From Lumbricus rubellus (Eukaryota > Annelida > Clitellata > Crassiclitellata > Lumbricidae), in NCBI GenBank assembly GCA_945859605.1, contig OX243818.1:41112296-41176295 (forward strand): a stretch of 64,000 bases of DNA, in the 5' to 3' direction. Position 1 is the first letter of the stretch; every line of letters starts with the position of its first letter. A program made the translations under genes and the position numbers. The notes below the pieces were generated by a model, which saw only the letters and a program-made list of their open reading frames with translations, had not been told where the DNA came from and did no database searches. Positions 53,001 to 63,800 of this stretch are shown piece by piece.

Positions 53001-56000
53001 TCTGAAAATATTCCTTAATTTTGAATTCACATTTGAAACCATGGAGGATGCCAAGTCTGCTAAAGACCTCTTGAATGATCAAGAGATCTACTCTGGGTGC
53101 TGTACTCTGAAGATTGATTGGGGAAGGGTATGTCTTATCTGAATCTCCATTTTTATCTGAATTTTACAGGCATGATATTAAACGTGACTGACTCTTTTAA
53201 GATGAACTTCCTTAAGCTAGCTAGACTGAACCACAGGTTCAAATAGCCATGGGTAATGCTGGCGTAGAGTGCAAGAGGTAGCGAGCTTGAGCTTTATGCT
53301 TTGTAGGCTGCTATTGGCACCATGTATTGCAGGCTGTCTGTTCAGTTAGTATAGTTAAGATTTGTGTATTCTGTGATCTCCGTTCTTGTGAATTGTTTAA
53401 ACTGCATGATTGTTCACTGTAACCGGTCGCGGTCTGTCAACCGGATTGTTGAATAAAGAGAATATTATTATTATTAGAAAGGAACAACTACTGAGAAAGA
53501 CAAGAAAAATCTATGGATAATTAAAGATTACATCAGCTAAGCACCAACTCTTAATCCCTTGAATGATTGACCTTTATAATGTGTTTTTGCCTTTTGGGAT
53601 AATTTTTGATGTCTTGATATGTAGGTATTGCACGAATTTCTTATTATGTTCTAGTCACCCAGTCTGAATGTTACAAAGAACGACAATAACAATAGTTGGG
53701 ACTACACAAAGGCAACCACGGGTAAGTGTTTAGTTTGATATTTATGATAGCTTAATGCTTTAAATATTCTTTCTCAGTTACGTTGGATGCTATTGCTAAA
53801 CGTTGCTTTTGTTTAAATTTGAACGTCAGATTCAAAGATGTCTGCAAAAATAACCTACTTTGAGCTTTTGACCTCATATGACCAGACATTTGAATGATCC
53901 TTCCTCCGTTTCTTTTGTTCGCTTTAAAGTGCGATCCGAAACTATATCCACAACTAGACAAGCAACTTTTCCGTGCAGGCCTTGAAATGTCCTTATTTTT
54001 CTATGCTCTTTCAATTAGGAGTAGTTAAAATTTCCATTCATGTCCTATTCCTTGAGCAGCTATTTAGAGAACAAGAGATGGTAAGATGTGTTGGAAATTA
54101 GAATCAAAGTTTATGACATGTTTTTAAAAACTGATTTGTAGCTGTGAAACTGGAATTAAGCTCGAAATGAGTATTTGGTTATGTTATTTGCATTGTTCAA
54201 ATATCGTCTGTTAACTTGAAGTTTGTTGCCAATATCATGTCACCAAGCTTACCTGAAGATTTTGTAGACATTGGAGGCTGCCTGCAACACTTCACAGCTG
54301 GACGTTTTCTCACAGAACTTTACGAATTGTTTGAGCTCTCACGTCACTGTAAAGATTTTCTTGTAACATTTTCCCAGCATTTGTCATAGTTAAGTATCAC
54401 AAAGGAATTGATGTGCTGATTGTTAACTTTTTGATGTCCGGTGTTACTGTAAACCTAGCGGGTTTTTTCTCCTAAAATTTGGCTTAAGCTTGTGTGTGAA
54501 ATACTCTGAAATGCTTCTTGAAATGCTCGTGTATTTTTGCAGAAAAGGACACAACTGCAAAGGGTCAGCCATTGCTTCCTCTTCCTACGTGTTACAGTGG
54601 ACCATCACATGTTGTTGACAAAAATGGACAGCCTCTGAGACCGAACATGCCGCTCTGTGGTCCTGCACCTCCTGCAATGCAGTACCAACAACAGCCACGA
54701 GTGGCCCCTGCTTCTGGAAATGACGATGGATCTAACTCCATGCTCCAACAGGGATCAGTGCTTATGGTCTATGGACTGAACAAAGAAAAGATGAACTGCC
54801 AGAGAATTTTCAATCTCTTCTGCCTCTATGGAAACGTAGTCAGGGTAAATGTCATCCAGTATTAATCTACAATGCAGTATTACACCTTTTCAGGTGTCAG
54901 ACCATCTATTGCTCGTTTAGACATAATTAGATTTGCACCTTGTACTGACTGCTTCTACTTTTTCGTGAATCTGACTTGCTATGCTGACTTGCTTGTCTTT
55001 TGCAGCTATTTCAAGAACAATGTTTGAAAAAGTTTTTCATTTCAAGAATTTATATGACACCCTCTTGGTAACAGATTAGAAAGTTTATGAGGGGGCCAAA
55101 TAGGGAGGGCAGAAGACGAGCGGTGAATGGTTGATCGCCGAGGCGCACAGCGCTGAGAGAGGGGTTTAGGGATGGGATGTGCCCCTCCCCAAATTGAATT
55201 TTTGTAATTTCCAAATTGCAATGGCAGCATTTAAGCTGCCACCTTAATTAAATTGCTCTTCTATTTCAATGCTGACAACAGTGGTCTAAGACTTCAATAA
55301 ATTAACTTAAAATAATAACAATTTCTTAGAGTTTTCAAATTGTAGTGCACCAATTCAAGATTGTCATCTTTGGAAAAGTATTTTATTATTTCAATGCTGA
55401 TAAAACAGAAATTTTGGACCATGAGTCCCGATTTAGTCTTGAATGTAAACCTAATTTTTTCATATACGGAAGAACTAAAATTGCTAAATTCTGATTAAAA
55501 CTGTTCAGGTGAAATTCTTAAAGAGCAAAGATGGAGTTGCGATGGTTCAGTTTGGAGACAACGCGTCGTGTGAACGAGCAATCAAGAACATTAACGGATG
55601 CTTTGTTTTTGGCCACAAAATGTTGATGGGGTCAGTGACAGGATCAAAATGTTATCAGTTTCATGTAGCATTGCATACTGTTTCAGGATGTGTAGCTGTC
55701 TCTAACCTCAGGATAAATTCATGATTGTTTTCTTTGATTTACACATCACTTGGAAATGGAGTTGGCATCGCAAATCTATGAATAAAACGTGTTAAAAACT
55801 CAGAGTTTGGTATGATATCAGAAATTGAAAGAATATAAAAGAACTTCATACGGTATTTTGCAATATTTTATTAAAAAATTAATAGATTGTGTTATTTACT
55901 GTATTTTAATGTTCTTTTCACTCGGAATTTCTTCTGTTGCAGCTACTCAAAGCAGGCTTTCATCCAGGATGTTCCAGACCCAGTTATTCTTTCTGATGGA

Positions 56001-57972
56001 ACCGTCTCCTTTATGGATTTCATGGGCAACCAGAACAACCGTTTCACTACTCCAGATGCCGCTGCAAAGAATCATATCCTTTGTCATCTCTGTTAGATTT
56101 GTCTGTAACTTAATTCACTCTTTGTACTTGTCAACTCTGTGCTCAATTTTTGCTCATGTATTTAACTTGACACAGTTTAACTCTGAGCAGTCAATTTTGC
56201 CGCAGTTCAATTAAGTAGGTACATTATAAGTTAAAGCATGAATTTATGTAGGATTGGTTGTTGGGATTGCATTGCAATGGCTTTAAAAACGATTTGCTTT
56301 CATATATGATGTGATTTTCTTAACTCTTTGTTACGCATTCAGCCGGCATCAAAGGTCTTGTACTTCTTTAATGCTCCTCCTGGAGTCACTGATGCCGACT
56401 TGACAAAGGTTAGTTTTATAGTTTTATGTAATTCTTCTTAAAAATTTCTAAAATGAATGTTAATGTGTCTGCTTTATATTTCTACAGCATTTTTAAGAGC
56501 ACTTCTCAAATTGATTTTATAAGCGAATTATATTTAGGAATTTCTAGTTTAATGTTATCTGGAAACCTCTGCAAAGTGTCACTTTGATACTAGCAATCTA
56601 TGCTTAATTCATAGTTCTTCACAATATGCAATTGTAATGTCCAATTTTTTCCAGTGAAATTTACTGTAAATTACCAAAATCGAAGAGAGCAATCCAGGCA
56701 AATCTGTTGGGATAAAGACAGTTTTGTTTGTGCTTGACAGGTGTTCACCGATTGCAATGTTAAGACACCCACAAAGATCAAGATTTTCCCATCAAAAAGT
56801 GAGCTTACATTTTACAATCACTTGACGGTTGCTTTTTCTTTAAATAAGTAATGTTTTTGTTAAAAATGATTAACTTTTCTTGATTCTTACTCGAGTAGTT
56901 TTGTTAAATTTTCACAAAAATTCTTGATTCATTTCTGGGTATTTAGTTTATTGGGGAAGTGAATATTTCGTTATGTTAGTTCAGTATGTACCTTTTCAAT
57001 TTGCATTTTAATATTGGTTTTTAATATAATCATCATTAGTGTTGTGCATATCCAGAGCACGGATTAAAAAAATTAAATACAATATCTCGATGAGCATAGA
57101 CTTGTTCTCACTTTCATTGCTTAGTGGTTCATATTTCGTGAAGGAGCTGCAATGGGGCATTTTGTTTATAATAAGCGGTCCTGTAAATCTGCGACCTGGT
57201 GGCTGATCGGTAACGCGCTTGCTCACGAGTTCGACTCCAGGTAACGACCTTGGGCAAGTTGTTTACGCATGCGTGCTTCTGTCACCAGGCAGTATAATTT
57301 GGGATTTGTTCATTGCGGCTCTAGGCCATTGAAAAAGAGATGAGTGCCTCCCTGTGTTCCACATGGAACTGGATGGACTTTACTACTTACCTGTAAATCT
57401 AATGAGTATCTTTCTAACTTGGGTTGAGATCTGATGTTGCGATATTGTAGCTCAGCGCAGCAGCACTGGACTGCTGGAGTGGGACAACAAGGCGGAAAGT
57501 GTTGAGGCAATTACTGCTGCAAACCACACGCATATTCCAAACCCAAGTTTGTACTGTTTTATGATTCTGATGCTTGATGATTTCTATTTGTTTCGAATTG
57601 CTAGTGTTACTGTTGAATCGGAGAGGTCTTTAAGACTTATCGAAACAGGTTGTCACATGTTTGACTTTGTATTATCCAGGAATTTCTGTCCTGTTATTCT
57701 TATCCATTTCATTATATCTGAAGTCGGTTGGCTGAGGACTAACATTATAACTTAAGTGGCCACGAAGACTAATAAAAGTTATTTTTAATGTCTGGAATTG
57801 GGTGCAGCTGCAGATCATTAATTTTATTTCATACCGGATGCACTGAATGGATTTTCCAAACATGAGTCTGTTTTTATTAGTGTACAAGTTTTTCATTTTG
57901 TGATGTTTTTCAGATGGACAAAATCCATACGTCGTGAAGTTCTGCTTTTCAGATGCACCAATCAAGGGCTGA
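50021..57972 (+). CDS. HNRNPL: hnRNP L-type RNA-binding protein, 13 exons, 449 aa
   Basis: Exons: 50021-50095, 50319-50428, 51007-51076, 52201-52289, 53031-53127, 53655-53721, 54543-54844, 55509-55630, 55943-56073, 56335-56408, 56741-56798, 57451-57546, 57914-57972. They add to 1350 bases with no frame break. RRM2 is about residues 67-147 (NKVLLFTVHNP, VQALIEFETMEDA, GCCTLKIDW), then a WDYTK linker and a Pro-rich segment. RRM3 is about 240-315 (VLMVYGLNKEKMNC, FNLFCLYGNVVRVKFLKSK). RRM4 is about 360-445 (VLYFFNAPPGVT, STGLLEWDN, VVKFCFSD). Vertebrate relatives (about 540-590 residues) carry an RRM1 absent here. The family binds CA-rich RNA in the nucleus and regulates splicing. Two introns are AT-AC type. 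The N-terminal exons are less certain than the rest. Confidence 0.92.
50319..50428 (+). CDS. HNRNPL: hnRNP L exon 2 (acidic linker)
   Basis: Acceptor TTCAAGCAG to 50318; an alternative acceptor 12 bases on (CTACAG, 50330) keeps frame. Encodes an Asp/Ser/Asn-rich linker (GDENSDDPVDPSAANSND), donor GTAATT from 50429. No RRM1 is encoded. Confidence 0.65.
51007..51076 (+). CDS. HNRNPL: hnRNP L exon 3 (RRM2 start)
   Basis: Acceptor TTTCAG to 51006. Encodes TQNKVLLFTVHNPRYPITV, the RNP2 strand of RRM2. Donor GTATGT from 51077. Confidence 0.9.
51382..51528. mobile_element. 147-bp MITE, CAGTGCTTAAA ends
   Basis: Starts CAGTGCTTAAATTG and ends CACTTTAAGCCCTG. Exact 8-bp duplication GGCATTTA at 51374-51381 and 51529-51536. 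In intron 3 of the hnRNP L gene. The hairpin core GACGCCGTCCATGACCGTCC is shared with 40645-40753. Confidence 0.93.
51537..51960 (-). repeat. Two CR1/L2-like LINE 3' fragments
   Basis: 51537-51620 has GAAGCGCCTCTGGTAGGGTG and CCATTCAGG. 51700-51960 has a second tail (TACAGCGCCTCTCACAGTGC). The minus frame there (51943-51728) carries MHDIFVPRARTAMDK, FIGRALWNQLPSS and a C-terminus related to 10660-11088. Confidence 0.75.
52201..52289 (+). CDS. HNRNPL: hnRNP L exon 4 (RRM2 middle)
   Basis: Acceptor CTCTTTAG to 52200. Encodes DVLQQICAS and KIVILRKREVQALI. It ends with GA at 52289, completed as GAA by the first base of exon 5. Followed by an AT-AC intron. Confidence 0.9.
52290..53030 (+). other. 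HNRNPL: U12-type AT-AC intron 4 of hnRNP L
   Basis: Starts ATATCTTTTT and ends TTCAC. A branch-site match TTCCTTAATT lies at 53011-53020, with its adenosine about 12 bases from the AC end. Removing exactly this segment joins GA to A TTT GAA, giving IEFETMED, which is expected in RRM2. No GT-AG alternative gives that frame. A SINE family 1 copy lies inside. Confidence 0.88.
52393..52605 (+). repeat. SINE family 1 in the U12 intron
   Basis: Box A GGTGGTGGTGTAGTG, intact box B CAGGTTCGAATCCACC (about 52447-52462), body CTTCACTTACAATTACTCGTG and tail CCCTCTGAGTGGTGAGC. The box B is the best preserved of the four copies. Confidence 0.85.
53031..53127 (+). CDS. HNRNPL: hnRNP L exon 5 (RRM2 end)
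   Basis: Follows an AC acceptor. Encodes FETMEDAKSAKDLLNDQE and YSGCCTLKIDWGR (RNP-like last strand). Donor GTATGT from 53128. Confidence 0.92.
53265..53478 (+). repeat. SINE family 2, third copy
   Basis: GGCGTAGAGTGCAAGAGGTAG, CTTTGTAGGCTGCTATTGGC, GCAGGCTGTCTGTTCAGTTA, tail AATAAAGAGAATATTATTATT. In intron 5 of hnRNP L. Confidence 0.78.
53655..53721 (+). CDS. HNRNPL: hnRNP L exon 6 (WDYTK linker)
   Basis: Acceptor GTTCTAG to 53654. Encodes SLNVTKNDNNNSWDYTK, the conserved post-RRM2 motif of hnRNP L proteins. Donor GTAAGT from 53722. Confidence 0.92.
54543..54844 (+). CDS. HNRNPL: hnRNP L exon 7 (Pro/Gln linker and RRM3 start)
   Basis: Acceptor TTTTTGCAG to 54542. Encodes a Pro/Gln-rich linker, then SVLMVYGLNKEKMNCQRIF and LFCLYGNVVR. 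Donor GTAAAT from 54845. Confidence 0.93.
55509..55630 (+). CDS. HNRNPL: hnRNP L exon 8 (RRM3 end)
   Basis: Acceptor CTGTTCAG to 55508. Encodes VKFLKSKDGVAMVQFGDNAS and FVFGHKMLMG. Donor GTCAGT from 55631, the same donor form as exon 1. Confidence 0.92.
55943..56073 (+). CDS. HNRNPL: hnRNP L exon 9 (inter-RRM loop)
   Basis: Acceptor CTGTTGCAG to 55942. Encodes YSKQAFIQDVPDPVILSDGT and NQNNRFTTPDAAAKN, a conserved hnRNP L/PTB-type linker. It ends one base into a codon at 56073, just before an AT-AC intron. Confidence 0.92.
56074..56334 (+). other. HNRNPL: U12-type AT-AC intron 9 of hnRNP L
   Basis: The start ATATCCTTTG matches the U12 AT-AC donor consensus. A branch-site match TTCTTAAC at 56317-56324 is about 11 bases from the end TTAC. 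Splicing C to GC ATT CAG gives NRIQPAS, exactly the family's conserved residues. It is 261 bases long. Confidence 0.93.
56335..56408 (+). CDS. HNRNPL: hnRNP L exon 10 (RRM4 start)
   Basis: After the AC acceptor it encodes IQPASKVLYFFNAPPGVTDA ending DLTK. Donor GTTAGT from 56409. Confidence 0.93.
56741..56798 (+). CDS. HNRNPL: hnRNP L exon 11
   Basis: Acceptor CTTGACAG to 56740. Encodes VFTDCNVKTPTKIKIFPSK, part of RRM4. Donor GTGAGC from 56799. Confidence 0.9.
57185..57305 (+). repeat. tRNA-derived SINE-like fragment
   Basis: TGGTGGCTGATCGGTAACGC (box A position) and GAGTTCGACTCCAGG (box B, about 57228-57242), then GACCTTGGGCAAGTTGTTTA. In intron 11. The body differs from families 1 and 2. 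Confidence 0.55.
57451..57546 (+). CDS. HNRNPL: hnRNP L exon 12
   Basis: Acceptor ATATTGTAG to 57450. Encodes QRSSTGLLEWDNKAESVEA and ANHTHIPNP. Donor GTTTGT from 57547. Confidence 0.92.
57914..57972 (+). CDS. HNRNPL: hnRNP L exon 13 (stop)
   Basis: Acceptor GTTTTTCAG to 57913. Encodes GQNPYVVKFCFSDAPIKG and stops with TGA at 57970-57972. The last RRM4 strand is complete and little tail follows. Confidence 0.92.
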
Positions 57973-58495
57973 TTTCTGGTGAACTGCTTTTTTAAAATCA
58001 TTCGACTTTGCACATTTTATTATTAATTTAAATTTTAAACGTAAAATTAGATGTTTCTTCAACGTTGTTCATGCCGACAGAATCGGTTTTGTTGTACAGT
58101 ATACTTCGTGTTGTTTTTTTTAAATCTCAAATTATCCTTAAATTAGCCAGCTGTATCAACTATTAACCCGTTGTTTTAACTACAAGGTGCCACTGCCTAA
58201 CCCTAGCTTCCTACCCACCTATAATGACCGTGCTCTTGGTCATCATTGTTTGAGCTCAGAATCGAGGTTGTTAACAAAGCGTATTGCAGTACTCTAGGTG
58301 GCCTATAACTATGTTAAAGAGGACTCTTTAATTGTCAAGTAATTCAATCCCAGCATTTGTAATCCCGGGATTGGCAGAAATTTCGTATTTGTCAACAGCC
58401 TCTGTCATCTATGACTTGATGACTCTGCCAACTAGGTTCCTCTTAGAAGAATTCTTAGTACTATAATTTTAATTCACCCGAATTAATTTCGAAAT
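57973..58495 (+). other. 3' UTR and flank of hnRNP L
   Basis: AT-rich sequence with no repeat copy recognised. No canonical AATAAA was found close to the stop. Confidence 0.4.
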
Positions 58496-58499
58496 TATT

Positions 58500-58960
58500 T
58501 AAGTGATGCGCATACACGCTTTTATCAGTCCGATTTCTATTTACATAAAATATTTTCATCTACCAATTAGTAAAAAATTCTTTTAATCAGTCCACCTTCT
58601 ATTTAAGTAGTGACGATTGCTTTTATCCATCCAACTTCCATTTAAATAACAATTATTTTTCATCAATCCAGCTTCAATTTAAGCAAGAAGATTTTCATTG
58701 ATCCCACTTCCATTTTAGAAAAATGATTTTGTGTCAATCCGACTTGAAGACTATTTTACATGAAACATTCATTCATTTCAGGAATTTATATAGCGCCTCT
58801 TCAAGAAATCCACTCAGAAGCGCTCAACGTTATGTATTAACGCTTAAATAAATTATTGTTATCTAAATAGAAGTTGAATTGATAAAACAATTGTTGCTAT
58901 TTAAATAGAAGCAGGATTGACAAAATGCGTTTCATCAATTAACTACATTTACATGATTTA
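58500..58960. mobile_element. Foldback-like minisatellite block split by a LINE tail
   Basis: Units of ATCCAGCTTCAATTTAAGCA type (58520-58745) face inverse units (AAATAGAAGTTGAATTGATA, 58865-58930) across a 70-base LINE tail (58764-58833, TATAGCGCCTCTTCAAGAAA). Confidence 0.6.
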
Positions 58961-59325
58961 CTGAATCAAACAGAATTGTATACCCACAACACACGAGGCT
59001 TAAGTTTAGGCCTACTTAAGTTTTAAGCCTTTTATTAATTTTTACTGTTAAAACTTTGTAAACTTATGCCACGTGTGTTATTGTGCTACAATTCTGTTAG
59101 ACTCAGTAAAATTAATATAAGATATCTAGGGCAGAATTGACTCGACCAACTGTGTGACATTATCAACTGAGATGTCAAAACGGCTTATTGCCAATGTCTG
59201 TTAAAATAAATTCCATGAAGTAGCCTACATGCCAAAGTATTAATAAAGTCATGGTAGGCTTTAAATCCACAGAGAAACCATTTGCTCTGGACATAAAATT
59301 TCGTTGTAGGCTATAAGCATTGTAT

Positions 59326-59866
59326 GGTTCTAGGACAAAATGGTAGCGGACAAAATTGTACGGACAAAATGGTATGGATAAATTGAAGCTGGATGAGGGT
59401 ATTTTATTGCTGAAATAGAGGACGGAGGCCTTTTGTGGCTGAAATACAGAGAAAAAAGCTTCAGAAAAAGAAGCCGGATTGGCGAAAAAAAAAGCTTGAG
59501 AAATGGAAGCTGGATTGATGTCTTTTATTCATGTGTTTCATGATGTATCCAGCTTTAATTTTAGCCGTAAGATTCCTTAAAGCAACCTCCATTTGTAATG
59601 CATCTTTCATTAATCCAGCTTATATATATTTCAGCTATGAAAATACCCAGATACAGCTTCTATATCTAAAGCGTTATTTTAATCAATCCAGCTTCCATTT
59701 CATATATAAAAATATACATGCAGAGCCTTCATCCAGGTTCCATTTGACATGCGTCTTTTCATTAATCCAGCTTCTATTTCATAAAAAAATTCACTAATCC
59801 AGCTTTCATTTCATCCATACCATTTTGTCCGTACCATTTTGACCGCTACCATTTTGTCCGGTCACC
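59326..59866. mobile_element. Foldback element, 541 bp, 9-bp target duplication
   Basis: Ends GGTTCTAGGACAAAATGG and, inverted, GGTGACCGGACAAAATGG. Exact 9-bp duplication GCATTGTAT at 59317-59325 and 59867-59875. The outer arms are GGACAAAATGGTA units of 16-18 bases. The interior is GAAGCTGGATTGATG-type units in both orientations. Same family as 44055-44810. Confidence 0.9.
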
Positions 59867-60089
59867 GCATTGTATACTGCAATAACAGTTTTCCTTTAAA
59901 GTTATTCATTATAGACAGCTTTGATGTTGTATTGCTTACGCCTTTCGTCCGTTTGAATGCCTAATACATTATCATAGAATTTAAATGTTTGTCCTAAGCG
60001 AGTTCCTTCGCGCCTGTACAGTATAGATGAGAAAGTCTATCTGAGAACGATTTATTGACAAATATTGCAGCTGAATGGTCGCTGTCCAC

Positions 60090-60623
60090 AGTGGATTGTC
60101 CTATGATTGCTCAGAGTAGAAGACATCGAAAATGCCTTCTCAAATAATTATATCACATTATTTTGTAAGCCTTTACACCTGTGTGAGATCTCAAATGACC
60201 TTACAGAGTAGAAGGCCGTGAAAAAGTTTTCTCACAGTTCTGACATGACTAATCTGAAATTCTTTCTCACATAATAAGCATCCATATTGTGTCTCTCCAG
60301 TATGGGTTCTCATGTGCCTCTTCAGATTAGTAGGTTATGTGCTGGGAACGTTATCCAAAATAAATATCACTTGTGTGGTTTTGCACCGCAGCAGCAGTAT
60401 GTGCTCGCATGCGTATTCTCAAAGCACCAATATTAAAAAACATATTTATTTCAGAGTAGGCATACTAGGCATAAATGTGACTTTTCTCCACTAAGAATTG
60501 TCTCATGTTTTCTCATACCAAACGATTTCTCACGGAACTTACAAGTGTATGGTTTTCTCCAGTATGGGTTCACATGCGACCTTTTAGCTGCTCAGCAAAT
60601 GAAACCGATTTTCACAAATCTGG

Positions 60624-60680
<57 letters not shown>

Positions 60681-60760
60681 CACCGTTTCTCTCTTCTCAT
60701 GTCTGAATTCTTCCAACACTTAGGCCTATACGACTTGCTTTCAGTGTGGCTAAAGCTAAG
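60090..60760 (-). pseudogene. Decayed C2H2 zinc fingers beyond the stop codon
   Basis: Minus-strand text retains finger linkers and half-fingers: TCCAGTATGGGTTCTCATGT (inverse of HMRTHTG) at 60297, ATTCTTTCTCACATAATAAGC near 60260, TTCTCCAGTATGGGTTCACA at 60555. Frames are broken and a (CA)n(TA)n repeat interrupts at 60624-60681. They line up in the orientation of the zinc-finger gene, so the array was once longer. Confidence 0.72.
60624..60681. repeat. (CA)n(TA)n microsatellite
   Basis: CACACA run followed by TATATA run of about 58 bases in total. Confidence 0.95.
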
Positions 60761-60834
60761 TTAGCATGTGATGCCTCAAAGTCGCAATCCTTCGAAACCT
60801 TTTTGGCAGCTAACTAGCAACCTGGGCATTGTTT

Positions 60835-63800
60835 TCATCCATTATGAATTCTAATATGATTTCTTAGAGAAGAAGCTACCCGAAAAGCTTTATCACAGAA
60901 CATGCAATTGAATGGTTTTTCTCCAGTATGGATCATTATGTGGGTCTTTAGAGCAGTAACAGCAGTGAATGATTTGTCACATATCTGGCATATATGTGGT
61001 TTCTCTCCAGTGTGTATCCTCATGTGTATCATCAAAGACTTCAAAAGTCGGAAAGCTTTACCACACAAGGAGCACGCATGTGGCTTTTCACCGCTATGCA
61101 TCCTGAGATGACGTGTGAGCTGACACGACCTTGCAAAATCTTTCTTACATATCTGGCAATGAAAAGGTCTTTCACCTGTATGGCTTCGTATGTGCACTGT
61201 CAATTCGCCCAACAATAAAAATGATTTCCCACAGACCTGACACATGAATTGTCTTTCTCCAATGTGTCTTCTCAAGTGTTTTCTCATTTCATCATTTGCT
61301 CTAAATGTTTTCTTGCATATCTCACATTCATATGGTTTTTCCCCAGTGTGGATTCTTGTATGGTCTTTCAATGTCTGAAGTTGTGTAAACGATTTCTTAC
61401 AGATCTCACATTGATATGGTTTCTCTCCTGTGTGCATTCTTTTGTGACTTTTCAGAGTTGACGATCTTGCGAAACCTTTCTCACACAACTGGCATTTGAA
61501 TCTCGGTTCTTCCAAATGACACACTGTGTGCTTTTTCAGATAACCTGCAGTAGCAAATGCCATAGAACAATGCTGGCATTGGTACGATTTCTCCCCAGTA
61601 TGAGCGTACTCATGGCGCTTCAGATGAAAACGATCTGAAAATGACTTTTCGCAAACCTTACATTTATATTGACATTTATAGAGCTTTTCTCCAGTATGCC
61701 TTTTCATGTGAACCTTCAAATAAGAGGCATTTGAAAACGGTTCATGACATAACTGGCATAGATAAGGTTTCTCTCCAGTATGGCTTCTCATGTGCAGTTT
61801 TAAATGACATCCTTTAGAAAATCTTTTCTGGCACATCTGGCATGAGTGTGGTCTTTCTCCTGTATGAGTTCTTATGTGATACATCAGAGTAGAAGCTTGT
61901 GCAAATGCTTTTAGACACACGTGGCAATTGTATGGTTTTTCGCCAGTATGGGTTCTAATGTGCACTTTCAAAGCGCAAGTCTTTGCAAATGTTTTTGCAC
62001 AAAAGTGACATTGATATCGTTTTTCACCTGTATGGGTTTTCATGTGTTGATATAGAATGGAATTTGTTGCAAACCTTCTTGAACATATCTGACATAAATA
62101 CAATTTCTCTTCTGTATCTGATCTTATGGACGAATTTTGACTTCCCAAATGGCACTTTCCCAGTTTTTCTGCCATATAGCTGGTCATGTTGACAGACCTC
62201 CAATCATGCGTAAGTCGATTTGTTTGACATTCGCCCGAATCTTGTTCTGAAATATGAGAGCTACGACCAGAATATTCAGACTCTACTCTAAGCGACAACT
62301 GGTCTTCAGATGATTTCTCCCTACGATGAATCTCAAACACAAGAGCCTCTGATACTTGAAAGCAACCAAGCTGCTGTTCTGCCTCATGGTTGGTTACGAG
62401 AAGATGCGTGTGGCGGTCATTCTGGTCTAGTTCTGAATGCTTATCATCACGACTCTCCGAAGGTCTAGACGCTGTAAACAGGGTACTTGAAAGTAAACCT
62501 TCACATACTGGACGCCTGTGTAGCTTGTCTCGGTGAATTCTCATGTGGTTCTTCAGTTCACAACGCCATCTGAATGCTTCCTCACACGAGTTGCAATGGT
62601 GCAAAGGTTTAGAGTGACCTTTCATATGTATTTTGAGAGTATACGATTCTGAGAACTTTTTGTGGCACAAATGGCATTCATGAGGCTTTTCCCCTGTATG
62701 GGCTCTTAGATGTCTGTTGAGATGGTCAATGCGTGCAAATGCTTTAGAACAGAGACTGCATCGGTAACGTTTGTCCGCATTGCAGCTGCTCATACTGCCA
62801 GACTTCAGATCAGATGCTAATGCAGAGGCTTGACAATCATTTGGCTTTACCAATGTGTGAGTTTTCAAGTGGATTTTCAGCCTAGTAGACCGTGCAAATG
62901 CTTCAGGACATAAATGACATTCATATGGCTTTTCACCAGTATGGGATCTCGTGTGCCTGGTTAAACAACTACGGTCGGCAAAAGCATTAGGACAGAATTG
63001 ACACATGTACGGTCTGACCGTACGGTCTGAGTTACGGTTTTTATGGTAGTTGCCATTATTATCTATCACAACTGATCTGCCCTTTGTACTTTGTTGAACG
63101 ACGGTTTTGCTTGAAGTTTGAAGACTACACTCATATGGTTCTTCACCTGTACAGGTTTTCATATGCTGACATAGAGTGGATAGTGTTGCGAAGGTTCTTC
63201 CACATATTTGGCATAAATACAGTTTCTCTCTAGTATCCGATCTCTTGGATGAATTTTGACGTCGTAATTGGCAATTTTCTGCTGCATGGTTGGTCGCGTT
63301 GGCTGACTTCTGACCAGTTTGGCATTTTCCTGAATTTTGTCCTGTAATATGAGAGTTAACACCAGAATCTTCAAGCTCTGCGTTGGTCAGTAAATGGTCT
63401 TCAGATGATTTTCGATAAGGATGAATCGCAACAACATGAGTTTCTGATCCTAGGACACAATCAAGCTGCCTTTCTGACCCATTGCTGGTAATGAGATTGG
63501 AGTTCTCATCACATGAGGGTGCATGTAATTGATATACATTTTGGGATTTTTCTTTATGGTTATTCTCATGACCATCCAAATGTCTAAACTCTACTAACAC
63601 TTCAGGATATAATAGGTCTTTTGAAACTGAGTTCGAAAATGCCGGTCGTTTGTGTGGCTTCTGTTTATGGATTTTCATGTGCAACTTCAAATCACAGCGC
63701 CACCGGAAAGTTTCACTGCACAGGGTGCATTTGTGCAAACGTATTTCTCTAGTGTGTCCTGTCATGTGACTTTTGAGACAATACGATTCTGAGAACTTTT

